This document shows positions 21,751 through 30,939 of a stretch of DNA of 64,000 bases, piece by piece. Source of the stretch: Candidatus Solibacter sp. (lineage in GTDB: Bacteria > Acidobacteriota > Terriglobia > Bryobacterales > Bryobacteraceae); assembly GCA_013822245.1 (NCBI GenBank), contig PNKE01000013.1, forward strand, positions 22,902 through 86,901, written 5' to 3'. A program made the translations under genes and the position numbers. A model generated the notes under the pieces. That model did no database searches. It had not been told where the DNA came from and worked only from the letters and a program-made list of their open reading frames with translations. The first letter of the stretch is position 1. Each line of letters begins with the position of its first letter.

Positions 21751-21962
21751 AGCCGGGATCGGGACAAGCCGAAGGGGCGAAGGCGTGCGGCGCGGCCGAA
21801 TCCCGGCGCCGGCGCCGGGGGTGCGCGGAAGCTGAGGGAAGGCGGCGGTTCGAGTGCTATGATTTCCAGGTGGATCACCTGAGAAGCGTGGGGGAAGGGA
21901 TCGCGCGAGGGGACCGGCCAGGGGGTTTCGCGGCCTGGATCGAGGCTGGGGCCGAGCGCGTG

Positions 21963-23498
21963 ATGGCGGCCTGGAGTCGCAGGAGCCCGGTTGCGATCAG
22001 CACGGCGGCGCTGATGTGCATCCTGGCGGTGGAGTTCTGCCTATTGGCGTCGAACGCCCGCCAATTGAGGTTCTGGTACGACGAACTGCTGACGCTGCAT
22101 TACGCCAGCCTACGGCCCTTTTCGGCGACGGTGGACGCACTACTGGCGGGCAAGGACATGATGACGCTGGCATTCATGGCGGTGATGTCGGCGGCGGCCG
22201 GTCTGCCTGGCGACATCCACATCAACCTGCGGCTGCCGACGATTGCGGGGTACCTGCTGACGCTGGCCGGAGTGTTCTATTTCACGAGGAGGCGGATCGG
22301 GGGGGCGTGGGCGGTGGCGGCGGTATTATTCATCGCGTTATCGCCGTTCCGGTCGTTCGCCATCGAGGCGCGCCCGTACGCGATGGTGACGGGATTCCTG
22401 GCGGTGGCGGCCGTGGGCTGGCAGATGCTTGGGGAGCGGAGGTGGGCGGCGCCGCTGATGTACGTGTTCTTCTTGATGTCGGTGGCGACGCACTATTTCG
22501 CGGGGATGCTGATCGCCTGCCTGGCGGGGGCCGAGGCGGTTTACGCGTTGCGGGAGCGCAGGGCGAGGTGGAGCGTGTGGGGGTTGGCGGCGGCGGCGGC
22601 GTTGCTGGTGAGCCTGCAGGCTCCGCTGATCCTGCACACCCGGACGGAGTATTCAGGATCGGAGGCGTACAACCCGCCGCTGGAGCGGATACTGGTGACG
22701 TACAAGAACTACCTGGCCGTGGAAATCAACCACGCGGTGCTGATAGTGGCGCTGGCGGTGACGGTCCTGCTGGCGTTGATGGCGGAGCGCTGGCGCCGGG
22801 AGGCGGCGAGAGCGGAATCCGGGGGCGGTTTCAGCGCGCCGGAACTGGCGCTGGCGTTGATGCTCACGCTGTATCCGGCGATGGTCGTGACAATGACGAT
22901 TATCGCCCATACATGGTATCTGCCGCGATACGCGTGGCCTGTGATTGTGGGACTGGCGATCCTGTGGGGGATCATTTGCAGTTCGATCAAAGTAAGGCTG
23001 GTGGCGGCGGCGTTGATGGCATCGATGGTGCTGGCATTTTCCCTGCAGACGGCGAAGGACCTTGGGAGGATGATCAGCGGCGCCACCGAACGCATGCAGA
23101 AGGGGGGGCAATCGCCGCCGGGGCTCGATGGGGCCGCCAGGGCGTATCCGGGGCATGAGGTCGTGGTCGCGGATCCGAAGGCGTTTGTCGAGATGTCGTA
23201 TTATTCGGGCCACGGCCTGAACGGGCGGCTGGCGCAGTTGCTGATGCCGGACGGGAGGTTGGGCGCGCTGTCGGAGAGCGTACCGGACAGAGCGAACAGA
23301 CTGCTGTCGAGCGTCATTCCGCTGCGTGTTCGGGAGGCGGACGCGTTTGTGGAAACGCACAGGGAGTTTATCCTGTACGCGGCGGGCACGGGCCGGCCGA
23401 GTTGGGTATTGGGGTACCTGGAGGAGCGTGGTTACACGTTTCGGAGCGTGAAGGGGGCGCCGGGCGGGGGGGTGCTGCTGGCGTCGAGGGGTGAATGA
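21963..23498 (+). CDS. Polytopic GT-C-type glycosyltransferase (mannosyltransferase/ArnT-like)
   Basis: About 511 residues from the ATG at 21963. A GTG at 21870 in the same frame, 7 nt after a TATGAT hexamer, is an alternative leaderless start. At least ten membrane helices are present. The first periplasmic loop carries FWYDELLTLHYAS, like the acidic catalytic motif of GT39/GT83-type enzymes that use polyprenyl-phosphate sugars. Further loops contain RLPTIAGYLLTLAGVFYFTR and AIEARPYAMVTGFLAVAAVG, also typical. The C-terminal 130 residues form a soluble periplasmic domain. Substrate unknown. Confidence 0.75.
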   Translation: MAAWSRRSPVAISTAALMCILAVEFCLLASNARQLRFWYDELLTLHYASLRPFSATVDALLAGKDMMTLAFMAVMSAAAGLPGDIHINLRLPTIAGYLLTLAGVFYFTRRRIGGAWAVAAVLFIALSPFRSFAIEARPYAMVTGFLAVAAVGWQMLGERRWAAPLMYVFFLMSVATHYFAGMLIACLAGAEAVYALRERRARWSVWGLAAAAALLVSLQAPLILHTRTEYSGSEAYNPPLERILVTYKNYLAVEINHAVLIVALAVTVLLALMAERWRREAARAESGGGFSAPELALALMLTLYPAMVVTMTIIAHTWYLPRYAWPVIVGLAILWGIICSSIKVRLVAAALMASMVLAFSLQTAKDLGRMISGATERMQKGGQSPPGLDGAARAYPGHEVVVADPKAFVEMSYYSGHGLNGRLAQLLMPDGRLGALSESVPDRANRLLSSVIPLRVREADAFVETHREFILYAAGTGRPSWVLGYLEERGYTFRSVKGAPGGGVLLASRGE

Positions 23499-23559
23499 GG
23501 CCGCGGCCGGGGTGTTCAACGGGAGTGGATGGCGGCGATGCAGGGGGCGAGGCCGGCGG

Positions 23560-23587
23560 CCAGGCGCCAGGGGCCAGGCGTCAGGGG
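23560..23587. repeat. 14-bp tandem duplication
   Basis: ccaggcgccagggg (23560-23573) is followed directly by ccaggcgtcagggg (23574-23587), one mismatch. It lies between the convergent ends of the two glycosyltransferase genes and codes for nothing. Confidence 0.7.
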
Positions 23588-23609
23588 ATGGTGCAGGAGA
23601 GCGGGCGGG

Positions 23610-24677
23610 TCAAACCTGGCGGCCCTTCCATTCGGTTTTGAGGCCGAAGAAGTCCTTGACCATGGCGGAGAGGGCGATCAACTGGAACAGGTAGATGGCG
23701 AAGGGGGCCAGCAGGGCGTGGACGGTGGAGCCGTACCAGGCGCGCCAGGCGGCGGCGGGGATAAAGAAGAAGATGGAGGCGGCGATGAACTGATCCTTCT
23801 GGATGAGCCAGGCGAGCATGGGGAGCCAGGAGGTCATGAGTGTGGAGGCGGCGGCGACGATGAAGCGGGTGCGGCGGTTGAATTTGAGAAATTTGAAGGA
23901 GTTTTTTTCGAAGCCGCGCCAGATGGCGGCGAACGAGCCGTACATACGGGCGTGGGCCATGGATTCAGCGCGGACGACGCGGATTTTCATGCGGTGGCGC
24001 TTGAAAAGGCGGGCGAGGGCGACGTCCTCGACGGCGCTATTGGCCACGGCGCGGTGGCCCTGGACGAACTCGTAGGCGTCGCGGCGGACAAGGAGGCACT
24101 GGCCGTTGGCGAGGGCATCGGGTTTGAGGTGGTTGTTGACGGCGAGGGCGTCGACGCCGGTGAAGTATAGGCCGAAGGCGTAGGGCAGCAGCATCTTCTC
24201 GAAGAAAGTGAGGCGGTGCTGGCGGGGGAAGACGGTGACGGCGGCGAGGTCTTCGCGGACGGCGTAGTCGAGCATCGAGGGCAGGAAGGAGTGGTCGTAC
24301 CAGGTGTCGGCGTCGACGAAGAGGATCCAGTCGGATTCGGTGTAGAGGGCGCCGGTCCAGCAGGCGTTGGACTTGCCCTTCCAGCCGGCGGCGAGGGGAG
24401 CGGCGTGGCGGACGTGGGCGCCGGCGGCGGCGGCGAGCGAGGCAGTGCGGTCGGCGGAATGGTCGTCGACAACGACGACGTCGGAGACGGGGAAGCTCCT
24501 GATGGCGCGGTTGATGCGGGCTTGTTCGTCGCGGGCGGGGATGATGACGACGTGATCGGGGAGGGAATCCGGGGTGGAAGCGGGGAGTTCCGGCAGGGCG
24601 AGGTAGTTGCGCCGGGCGAGCCAAGCCGCGGCGATTATCGCCGAAGCCAGAAAGACTGCGCTGGTAACAGCAATCAC
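23610..24677 (-). CDS. Membrane-anchored glycosyltransferase family 2
   Basis: About 355 residues from the GTG at 24677. The frame is open further upstream, but that part overlaps the neighbouring gene. An N-terminal membrane helix (TSAVFLASAIIAAAWLARR) precedes the GT-A domain: VVIIPARDEQARINRAIRSF, VVDDHSADRTASLA, GWKGKSNACWTGALY, the DxD motif WILFVDADTWYD and a later NSAVEDVALARLFKRHR. Two or three C-terminal helices follow. The order resembles the hopanoid- or carotenoid-associated HpnB-like GT2 group. The start GTG overlaps the ancestral stop of the decayed sulfite-oxidase-like gene (GTGA, 24674-24677), so the two were once an operon. Confidence 0.8.
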   Translation of the reverse strand: MIAVTSAVFLASAIIAAAWLARRNYLALPELPASTPDSLPDHVVIIPARDEQARINRAIRSFPVSDVVVVDDHSADRTASLAAAAGAHVRHAAPLAAGWKGKSNACWTGALYTESDWILFVDADTWYDHSFLPSMLDYAVREDLAAVTVFPRQHRLTFFEKMLLPYAFGLYFTGVDALAVNNHLKPDALANGQCLLVRRDAYEFVQGHRAVANSAVEDVALARLFKRHRMKIRVVRAESMAHARMYGSFAAIWRGFEKNSFKFLKFNRRTRFIVAAASTLMTSWLPMLAWLIQKDQFIAASIFFFIPAAAWRAWYGSTVHALLAPFAIYLFQLIALSAMVKDFFGLKTEWKGRQV

Positions 24678-25627
24678 GACAGTTTCTTGATTGTAGGACC
24701 CTTCACACCATCCGCAAAGATGGGGCTTTCCCTGGTGGCCCGCCAGCGGCCGGGATGCCGGCTTTCCAGAGGGTCCAAGTGGAGGGCGAGAGGGGCTTTT
24801 CGAGGCCGCAATCGACCCAGACGGCCTGATCCGCCCTGACCTGCACCGTCTGGATGCCGAACAAACCGGCAAATGGGACCCAGCCAACAAGGAGCCGTTC
24901 CCCATCCGGACGAACACGATCAATATAGCTCATTGTATGAACGGCGGGGTATGAACGGCGGGTATGATCGGCGTGCTCGTTGGTGCAGCCCATTTTCGGC
25001 CGGGTTCCGTAGTAGGGTCTGGCGGTCAGGCGGATTTCGGAGAGCCGCTTGACGCATTTGAAGCCGTAGTAGCGGGGTGCGATGAGGCGGACGGGGAAGC
25101 CGTGGAGGCGGGAGAGGGTGGCGCCGTTCATGGCGAGGGCGGGCAAAGCGGCGCCGGAGAAGAGGTGGGAGAGGGTGAGGGGATCGCCGTTGCCGCGGGC
25201 GCCGATGAAGGCGGCTTCGATGATGGAGGAGGGGAGAGCGGCGGGGTCGATGAGCCGGTTGAGGAAGATGCCGAACCATTCGGCGGCGCCCATGAGGTTG
25301 GAGCGGAGAGTATTCGAGACGCGGCGCATGGTGGTGAAGCGGGTGAAGCAGGAGAGCGAGCGGAGTTGCTGGTATGCGAAGGACTTGTGGGGTTGGCCGT
25401 CGAGGGTGATGCGGAGCCGCTGACCGGCGCCCAGCACGGCGCATTGCATGGCCCGGCGGAAAGGGCTGCGAGTTACGCCGCGGGGCGAGACGAGCGCGGT
25501 GAGTGCAGCTTCGATGGCGGCACGGTCCGGTGACAGGGCGAAGCCGCGGGCGGCGGGAGCGGGGATGGCGATGGCCAGGCCCAGAGCAGAAACAGTTGAG
25601 AGCCTTGGGCGGGCGGAGCTGCAACAT
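24674..25627 (-). pseudogene. Decayed sulfite-oxidase-family molybdopterin protein
   Basis: The longest intact frame is 24703-25449. It has the oxidoreductase-molybdopterin domain (RITLDGQPHKSFAYQQLRSL, LSRLHGFPVRLIAPRYYGFK) and the Mo-cofactor dimerisation domain (GLFGIQTVQVRAD, EKPLSPSTWTLW). Three defects are visible. The Mo-ligating Cys expected in T-x-x-C-V-S-N is Arg (TMRRVSN). The 3' end continues in another frame (RWRATRESPIFADG) to a stop at 24674 that overlaps the GT2 start. The signal-peptide-like 5' part (SALGLAIAIPAPAARGFA) has no start codon in frame; an ATG at 25627 lies in a different frame. A 14-bp tandem duplication also interrupts it. Confidence 0.65.
24935..24973. repeat. 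14-bp tandem repeat inside the sulfite-oxidase-like remnant
   Basis: gtatgaacggcggg occurs twice in direct succession (24935-24948, 24949-24962), followed by a partial third copy tatgatcggcg. It inserts about 10 residues just before the conserved HTMSYIDR block. The unit length is not a multiple of three, so slippage here would shift the frame. Confidence 0.8.
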
Positions 25628-25655
25628 TTTCAGTGGGGTGAGGCGGAGCGGGAGA

Positions 25656-25853
25656 TGTAGTAAAATTCTACAGATGAAGATATGTACATCAGTTCTTTGA
25701 CGGTATTCGGACCAAAATGTCTTGCATAGAATCGAGCGGTGTAGAACAATGGAGGAGCAACGCAGGGGAAGGCCCGTTTCAGGCGGGTTTCAGCCTGCCG
25801 CCGAACTCGTAATGTAGCTCGCCGTACTTCGTTAGAGACAAAGGAGATTGCTC
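25656..25853 (+). promoter_or_regulatory. Upstream regulatory region of the multiheme cytochrome operon
   Basis: This leader contains an inverted repeat TGTAG-N7-CTACA (25656-25672) and a nested hairpin (gcagg...cctgc enclosing cccg...cggg, about 25762-25800). The ribosome-binding site is aaggag (25841-25846), 7 nt before the ATG. The repeat has the same spacer length as the lexA palindrome but different arms. No confident sigma-70 promoter could be fixed: TTGACG and TAGAAT are present but 24 nt apart. A sigma-54 site was considered and rejected on spacing. Confidence 0.4.
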
Positions 25854-27935
25854 ATGAACATCTATCGTCGATGTTCGGGACGTGCCCGGTGGTCGGTCCT
25901 GATCATGTTGAGCATGATGATGGTGGGATCCGCCGTGCTATTCAGCGCCGACGAGGGGCCGTTCACGCCCCGGGACAAGGCGTATTACGCGGATGAAGCT
26001 CTGGTGAACTTCGTCCGTCCAGGGTTGAGATTCAGCGTGGTCAGCCATGAGATCGCGGCCGACGGGACCGTGAAGGTGCGGTTCAAGATCACCGATCCGC
26101 GCGGTTTGGGATTGGACAGGCTGGGCGTGACGACGCCTGGCAATGTGAGCACGAGTTTTGTGATTTCGAGGATACCGAAGGCGTCGAAGTGGCACCAGAC
26201 GTACACGAAGCGGACCAAGACGAGCACGTACGCGCCGACGGCGGGCAAGACGGCCCGGCAGTCGGCGGCGGATTCGGGCGGCAGCTATCAGGTGGTGGCC
26301 GAGGGCGAATACATCTATACGTTTGGCACAAAGTTGCCGGCTACGTATGAGAAGGACGCGGCGCACCAGATCCAGATTTACGGCAACCGGAACCTGTCGG
26401 AGTTCGAGCTTGGCACCAACTATGCCACGGTGATGTACGATTTCGTGCCGCAGGGCGGTGCAGTGCCCAAGGTGAGAGACGTCATTGGGACAGCGAGCTG
26501 CAACAAGTGCCACGTGGACCTGAGCTTCCATGGCGGGTCGCGGAAAGGCATGGCGAGCTGCGTTCAGTGCCACGCGCCGGCGTATGAGGACGTGACCAAC
26601 GTGAATCCGGAGACGGGCGCATCGATGGACATGACCGAGATGACGCACAAGATCCACGCCGGGGCGAATCTGCCGAGCGTGATCGCGGGCGGGCGGTACT
26701 GGTGGGTAGGGTTCGGCAACAACGTTGCGGATTTCAGCGGAGTGCATATGCCCTCCGACGTCCGCAACTGCGCGTTCTGTCACGATGGCAAGGCGCCGCA
26801 GGGCGATGCGTGGTTGAAGAACCCGACGCGGGCGGCCTGCGGGTCGTGCCACGACGACGTGAACTTCGCCACGGGCCAGGGCCACATCAACCTGCCGCAG
26901 CCGAGCGACAACCTGTGCGCGAACTGCCACATCCCCGAGGGCGAGCTGGAATTCGACGCGTCGATCAAGGGCGCGCACACGATTCCGAATCGTTCGTCGA
27001 TGCTGCCGAGGGTGATCGCGGAGTTGAAGTCGGTTGAGAACGCCAAGCCGGGCGAGAAGCCGACGGTGAACTTCACGTTGAAGAGGGCCGACGGCAGCGT
27101 CTGGGACATCAAGACGCTGAACCGGATCGGGCTGATCCTGTCGGGTCCGACGACGGATTATGTGTCGCCGACGAGCCGCGGCTACGTGAGCGAGGATCCG
27201 CGGCAGGTGGCGACACTGACTGGCGACACCTACCGCTATACGTTCAACACGGCGATTCCGGCCGATGCCAAGGGCACGTTCACGATCGGGCTGGACGGCC
27301 GCCACGTGGTGACGGTGCTGGAAGGGACGCTGAAGCAGCAGTCGGTCCAGTACAACATCGACAACAAGGTGATCAACTTCAGCGTTGACGGATCGGCGAT
27401 CGCGCCGCGGCGGACAATCACGTCGACGGCGAAGTGCAACGGGTGCCACGCCAATCTGACGTTCCACGGCAACAACCGGAACCAGATCGGGACCTGTATC
27501 CAGTGCCACAACCCGGTGGAGACGGATGCGGCGCGGCGTCCGGCGTCGCAGATGCCGGCCGAGTCGGTCGACATGGCGATCATGATCCACCGCATCCATG
27601 CGGGCAACGTGCAGGAGCGGAACTACACGGTCTACGGCTTCGGCAACACGCCGCACAACTACAACAAGGTGGTCTATGTGGGCGGTTTGAACAATTGTTC
27701 GACCTGCCACGAGGGCACCAGCTACATGGTTCCGGTGAAGGGGGTTGCCGACAAGCGGGATCCGCGCGGATTCATGGATCCGGTGAAGCCGGCGACGGCG
27801 GCCTGCATCGGCTGCCATGTGAGCCTGGATGCGGCGAGCCATGCCCTGGTGAATACGTCGAAGCTCGGCGAGAGCTGCGGCACATGCCATGGGACGGGCA
27901 AGACGTATGCCGTGGACAAGGTTCACGCAAACTAA
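25854..27935 (+). CDS. OmcA/MtrC-family decaheme c-type cytochrome
   Basis: A 693-residue exported protein with exactly ten CxxCH sites. Five lie in the first half (Cys at 216, 236, 306, 329, 355) and five in the second (528, 548, 615, 651, 675). A heme-free beta domain (about 380-520) separates them and another precedes the first set (about 45-205). This two-pentaheme, split-beta-barrel plan is that of OmcA/MtrC outer-surface cytochromes, which pass electrons to minerals or other extracellular acceptors. The signal peptide (WSVLIMLSMMMVGSAVLFSA) lacks a lipobox Cys, unlike Shewanella MtrC, so it may be anchored by the barrel alone. First gene of the conduit operon. Confidence 0.9.
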   Translation: MNIYRRCSGRARWSVLIMLSMMMVGSAVLFSADEGPFTPRDKAYYADEALVNFVRPGLRFSVVSHEIAADGTVKVRFKITDPRGLGLDRLGVTTPGNVSTSFVISRIPKASKWHQTYTKRTKTSTYAPTAGKTARQSAADSGGSYQVVAEGEYIYTFGTKLPATYEKDAAHQIQIYGNRNLSEFELGTNYATVMYDFVPQGGAVPKVRDVIGTASCNKCHVDLSFHGGSRKGMASCVQCHAPAYEDVTNVNPETGASMDMTEMTHKIHAGANLPSVIAGGRYWWVGFGNNVADFSGVHMPSDVRNCAFCHDGKAPQGDAWLKNPTRAACGSCHDDVNFATGQGHINLPQPSDNLCANCHIPEGELEFDASIKGAHTIPNRSSMLPRVIAELKSVENAKPGEKPTVNFTLKRADGSVWDIKTLNRIGLILSGPTTDYVSPTSRGYVSEDPRQVATLTGDTYRYTFNTAIPADAKGTFTIGLDGRHVVTVLEGTLKQQSVQYNIDNKVINFSVDGSAIAPRRTITSTAKCNGCHANLTFHGNNRNQIGTCIQCHNPVETDAARRPASQMPAESVDMAIMIHRIHAGNVQERNYTVYGFGNTPHNYNKVVYVGGLNNCSTCHEGTSYMVPVKGVADKRDPRGFMDPVKPATAACIGCHVSLDAASHALVNTSKLGESCGTCHGTGKTYAVDKVHAN

Positions 27936-28005
27936 GTCCGAATACCTGGGGGGAGGCCTTCGCGAGAAGGTCTTCCCCTGTTCCGCCGTCTCACGGGAGA
28001 TTCGC

Positions 28006-28932
28006 ATGATCCGACTGTCACGCAGCGCGGCCATGGTTACGCTGGCCGTCTTTTTTGTTCCGGCGTGGCTTTCGGCGCAGGAGAGCCAGTTGCCGAAAGG
28101 CTACATTGGGTCGGAGTCCTGTGCCGCTTGCCACGATGAAGTGAACACCTCCTTTCAGAAGAACCCGCATAACAAGCTGACGACGACGAAGTGGCGAGGC
28201 ATGCAGGAGCGCGCCTGTGAGTCATGCCATGGTCCGGGCGCGAAGCACGCCGAGACCAACGAGGCGGGCGACATACTGAATCCGGCGAAGATGGCAGCCG
28301 GGGCGGCGGACAAGATGTGCCTGTCGTGCCACAGGAATTCGAGGACCAACGTGGGCGCCATCCAGAACGGACATGCGCGGTCGGCGGTGTCCTGTACTTC
28401 GTGCCACACGGTGCACAAGACGGGGCAGGAGAGTTCGGACGTCCAGTTCAGGACGGCGGCAGGGGTGAATAAGAAGTGCGCGAGCTGCCACACCAACGTG
28501 TGGGCGTCGTTCCAGAAGCCGCACCGGCATAGGGTGCCCGAAGGCGCGATGGCGTGCACGAACTGCCACAACCCGCATGGAAGCATCCTGGCGCGCAACA
28601 TCAGGACGGCGAACGCGGCCGAGCCGGGGTGTTTCGCATGCCACTCGGATAAGCGCGGGCCGTTCGTGTTCGAGCATGCGCCGGTGAGGACCGAGCCGTG
28701 TTCGACATGCCACGAGCCGCACGGATCGGCGAATCCGAGGATGCTGACGAGGCACCAGGTGGCCAATCAGTGTCTGGAATGCCATTCGAACATCGTGTCG
28801 CCGACGCCGGCGGGGATTGCGGGCGGAGTGCCGCCGGCGCTGCATGACATGCGGCAGCCGAAGTACCGCAACTGCACGATGTGCCACCAGAAAGTGCATG
28901 GATCGAACGTGAATAGGGGGCTGCTGCGATGA
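28006..28932 (+). CDS. MtrA/DmsE-family periplasmic decaheme cytochrome
   Basis: A 308-residue protein. The ATG at 28006 has gggaga 5 nt upstream and gives a clean signal peptide (AAMVTLAVFFVPAWLSAQ). Ten CxxCH motifs are present: CAACH, CESCH, CLSCH, CTSCH, CASCH, CTNCH, CFACH, CSTCH, CLECH and CTMCH. Size and heme count match MtrA/DmsE/PioA, the cytochrome that threads the outer-membrane barrel and receives electrons from the periplasm. It lies 70 bp after the decaheme surface cytochrome and overlaps the barrel gene by 4 bp (ATGA), which suggests stoichiometric synthesis. Confidence 0.9.
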   Translation: MIRLSRSAAMVTLAVFFVPAWLSAQESQLPKGYIGSESCAACHDEVNTSFQKNPHNKLTTTKWRGMQERACESCHGPGAKHAETNEAGDILNPAKMAAGAADKMCLSCHRNSRTNVGAIQNGHARSAVSCTSCHTVHKTGQESSDVQFRTAAGVNKKCASCHTNVWASFQKPHRHRVPEGAMACTNCHNPHGSILARNIRTANAAEPGCFACHSDKRGPFVFEHAPVRTEPCSTCHEPHGSANPRMLTRHQVANQCLECHSNIVSPTPAGIAGGVPPALHDMRQPKYRNCTMCHQKVHGSNVNRGLLR

Positions 28933-30914
28933 CGCTCCGCAACCTGGTGCTGATGATGATGCCGCTGGCGCTTGTGGCGGCCCAGGAACAGAAGCCGGCC
29001 GCTGAGGCCAAGAAGGAAGAAGCGAAGAAGGAAGAGTCCGCGCCGGCGGGCGAGAAGACGTGGAGCGGGTGGGTGGAAGCAGGCGCGCGGTGGCGGTCCG
29101 ACGTCGCCGGGTCGATGGACGCCTACCGTTCGATCGTGAACCTGACCGGGGGGTTCCGGTTGCCGTCGATGGACGTGAGCTACCAGGGCGCACACAAGCT
29201 GCTGAAGACGATGCGGCTGACGTCGGGCAACTGGGGCGATCCGTTCAACACGGCGCGGCTGGAGTTGAGCGACGAGAAGTATTACCGCTACGCGTCGCGC
29301 TACTCGAACCTGCTGTATTACAATTTCCTGCCGTCGTTCGCCAACCCGGCGGCGCCGGCTGGATACAGCCTGCGCAGCTATGACATGAACATGCGCAACT
29401 TCGACCACGAGTTGACGTTGCTGCCGAACGAGCGGTTCACGCCGTACCTGCGGGTGACGCGGAACTGGGCGGGCGGACGAGGGATCACGCCGCTGGTGGT
29501 GCAGGGCAACGAGTATGCGTTGAGGACGGATCTGGACTGGCGCCAGCAGGACGTGGTGGGGGGCGTGAGGATGAACTTCACGCGGTCACACCTGACCATA
29601 GAGCACGGTTCGACGGATTTCGGCGACGGGCAGCGGATTTTCAACACCGAGCCGATGCGGGGCAGCCGCGGGAACGTGCCGGTGCTGGGGCAGTTGCTGT
29701 CGTTGACCAACGGCAACCAGTTGTATGACGTGGACGGCAGTTCGCGGATCACGAAGGTGCTGTTCACGGCGCATCCCTACGATTGGGTTGACCTTTACGG
29801 GCAGGTGCTTTACGCCAACCCGAAGACGTTCTCCAATTTCAACCAGGCGCTGGCGGGCAGCCTGTATTCGACGGCTCCGGGGCTGCTGTTCTATTCGAGC
29901 GGCAAGGACACGGTGTACGGCGACGCGCGGCGTCCGCATACGACGGGCTCGTTCGGCATGGAGCTGAGGCCGGTGTCGCGGCTGCGGGTGCGCGAATACT
30001 ACGAGACCGACCGCCAGAAGACGGATACGGCGGGGGCGTTTGAAGCGGCGTTTCTGAAGAACACGGAACTGGCGGCGACGATCAGGAACAGTTACGTGGA
30101 CCGGTTGGAGACGAGCGTGCACCGGCAGACGGTGGAGGCGCTGTATGACTTCAGCCGCAAGTTCACGCTGCGGGGCGGGTACCGCTATGAGTGGGGCAAC
30201 GCGCTGATCCGGGCCGGGTCGCTGAGCATCACGGGCCCGCAGGAGCGGCTCGAGATGCAACGGCACATCGGGCTGGCCGGGTTTGTGGCGCGGCCATGGC
30301 AGAAGCTGACGCTGAACGGGTCGGCCGAGGTGAGCAACGGCGTGAAGACGTACTACCGGACCAGCTTGCAGGATTACTACCGGATGAAGCTGAACGGGCG
30401 GTACGAGATCCGGCAGGACCTGCTGATGACGGTGGTTTACAACCGGATGGAGAACAAGAATCCGGCCTCGGGCGTGGATCTGGAGTTTAAGTCGCAGAAC
30501 ACGTCGGTGGGCTTGCAGTACATGCCGGGCGGGGGCAAGTGGGTGACGGTGATCGCGGACTACAACCGGTCGGCGATCCAGTCCGACATCGGCTACCTGA
30601 TCCTGTTCCCGTATCAGCAGGCGCAGTCTCTGTACCGCGACATCGCGCATACGGGGATGCTGCTGGCCGACATCACGCTGCCGGGCTCGGGCGTGTTCAA
30701 GCCGAAGCTGACGTTTGGGGGGTCGTATGTGACCACCGACGGCAGCCGGCCGTCGAGGTTCTATCAGCCGCACGGCAAGCTGAGTCTGCCGCTGCACAGG
30801 AACGTTCATGTTTTCTCGGAGTGGAGGACGTATGGCTACAACCAGCCGTCCATCTTCAGCTACGAGACGTTCCGGACCAACATGGTGATGACGGGCGTCA
30901 GATTCGTGCTGTAA
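28929..30914 (+). CDS. MtrB/PioB-family decaheme-associated outer membrane beta-barrel
   Basis: A 661-residue protein. A signal peptide (LVLMMMPLALVAA) is followed by a Lys/Glu/Ala-rich linker (EAKKEEAKKEE). Long alternating amphipathic strands rich in Tyr, Arg and Asn then run to the C-terminus (YRYASRYSNLLYYNFLPSF, FTLRGGYRYEWGNALIRAG, VFSEWRTYGYNQPSIFSYET, ending MTGVRFVL). This is the porin sheath of the porin-cytochrome complex. The start overlaps the MtrA-like gene by 4 bp. The N-terminal CxxC seen in Shewanella MtrB is absent, as in other non-gammaproteobacterial members. Confidence 0.88.
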   Translation: MTLRNLVLMMMPLALVAAQEQKPAAEAKKEEAKKEESAPAGEKTWSGWVEAGARWRSDVAGSMDAYRSIVNLTGGFRLPSMDVSYQGAHKLLKTMRLTSGNWGDPFNTARLELSDEKYYRYASRYSNLLYYNFLPSFANPAAPAGYSLRSYDMNMRNFDHELTLLPNERFTPYLRVTRNWAGGRGITPLVVQGNEYALRTDLDWRQQDVVGGVRMNFTRSHLTIEHGSTDFGDGQRIFNTEPMRGSRGNVPVLGQLLSLTNGNQLYDVDGSSRITKVLFTAHPYDWVDLYGQVLYANPKTFSNFNQALAGSLYSTAPGLLFYSSGKDTVYGDARRPHTTGSFGMELRPVSRLRVREYYETDRQKTDTAGAFEAAFLKNTELAATIRNSYVDRLETSVHRQTVEALYDFSRKFTLRGGYRYEWGNALIRAGSLSITGPQERLEMQRHIGLAGFVARPWQKLTLNGSAEVSNGVKTYYRTSLQDYYRMKLNGRYEIRQDLLMTVVYNRMENKNPASGVDLEFKSQNTSVGLQYMPGGGKWVTVIADYNRSAIQSDIGYLILFPYQQAQSLYRDIAHTGMLLADITLPGSGVFKPKLTFGGSYVTTDGSRPSRFYQPHGKLSLPLHRNVHVFSEWRTYGYNQPSIFSYETFRTNMVMTGVRFVL

Positions 30915-30939
30915 TATCCCGATAGGGATGTAGAAGCCG

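Noticed and set aside
25715..25745. Possible sigma-54 (-24/-12) promoter before the cytochrome operon
   Set aside because: The GG and GC elements are 13 nt apart instead of 10, and TGGCAC is not matched.
25938..28034. A 698-codon minus-strand Arg/His-rich frame across the cytochrome gene
   Set aside because: It is a shadow of the decaheme cytochrome. The ten ordered CxxCH motifs on the plus strand are decisive.
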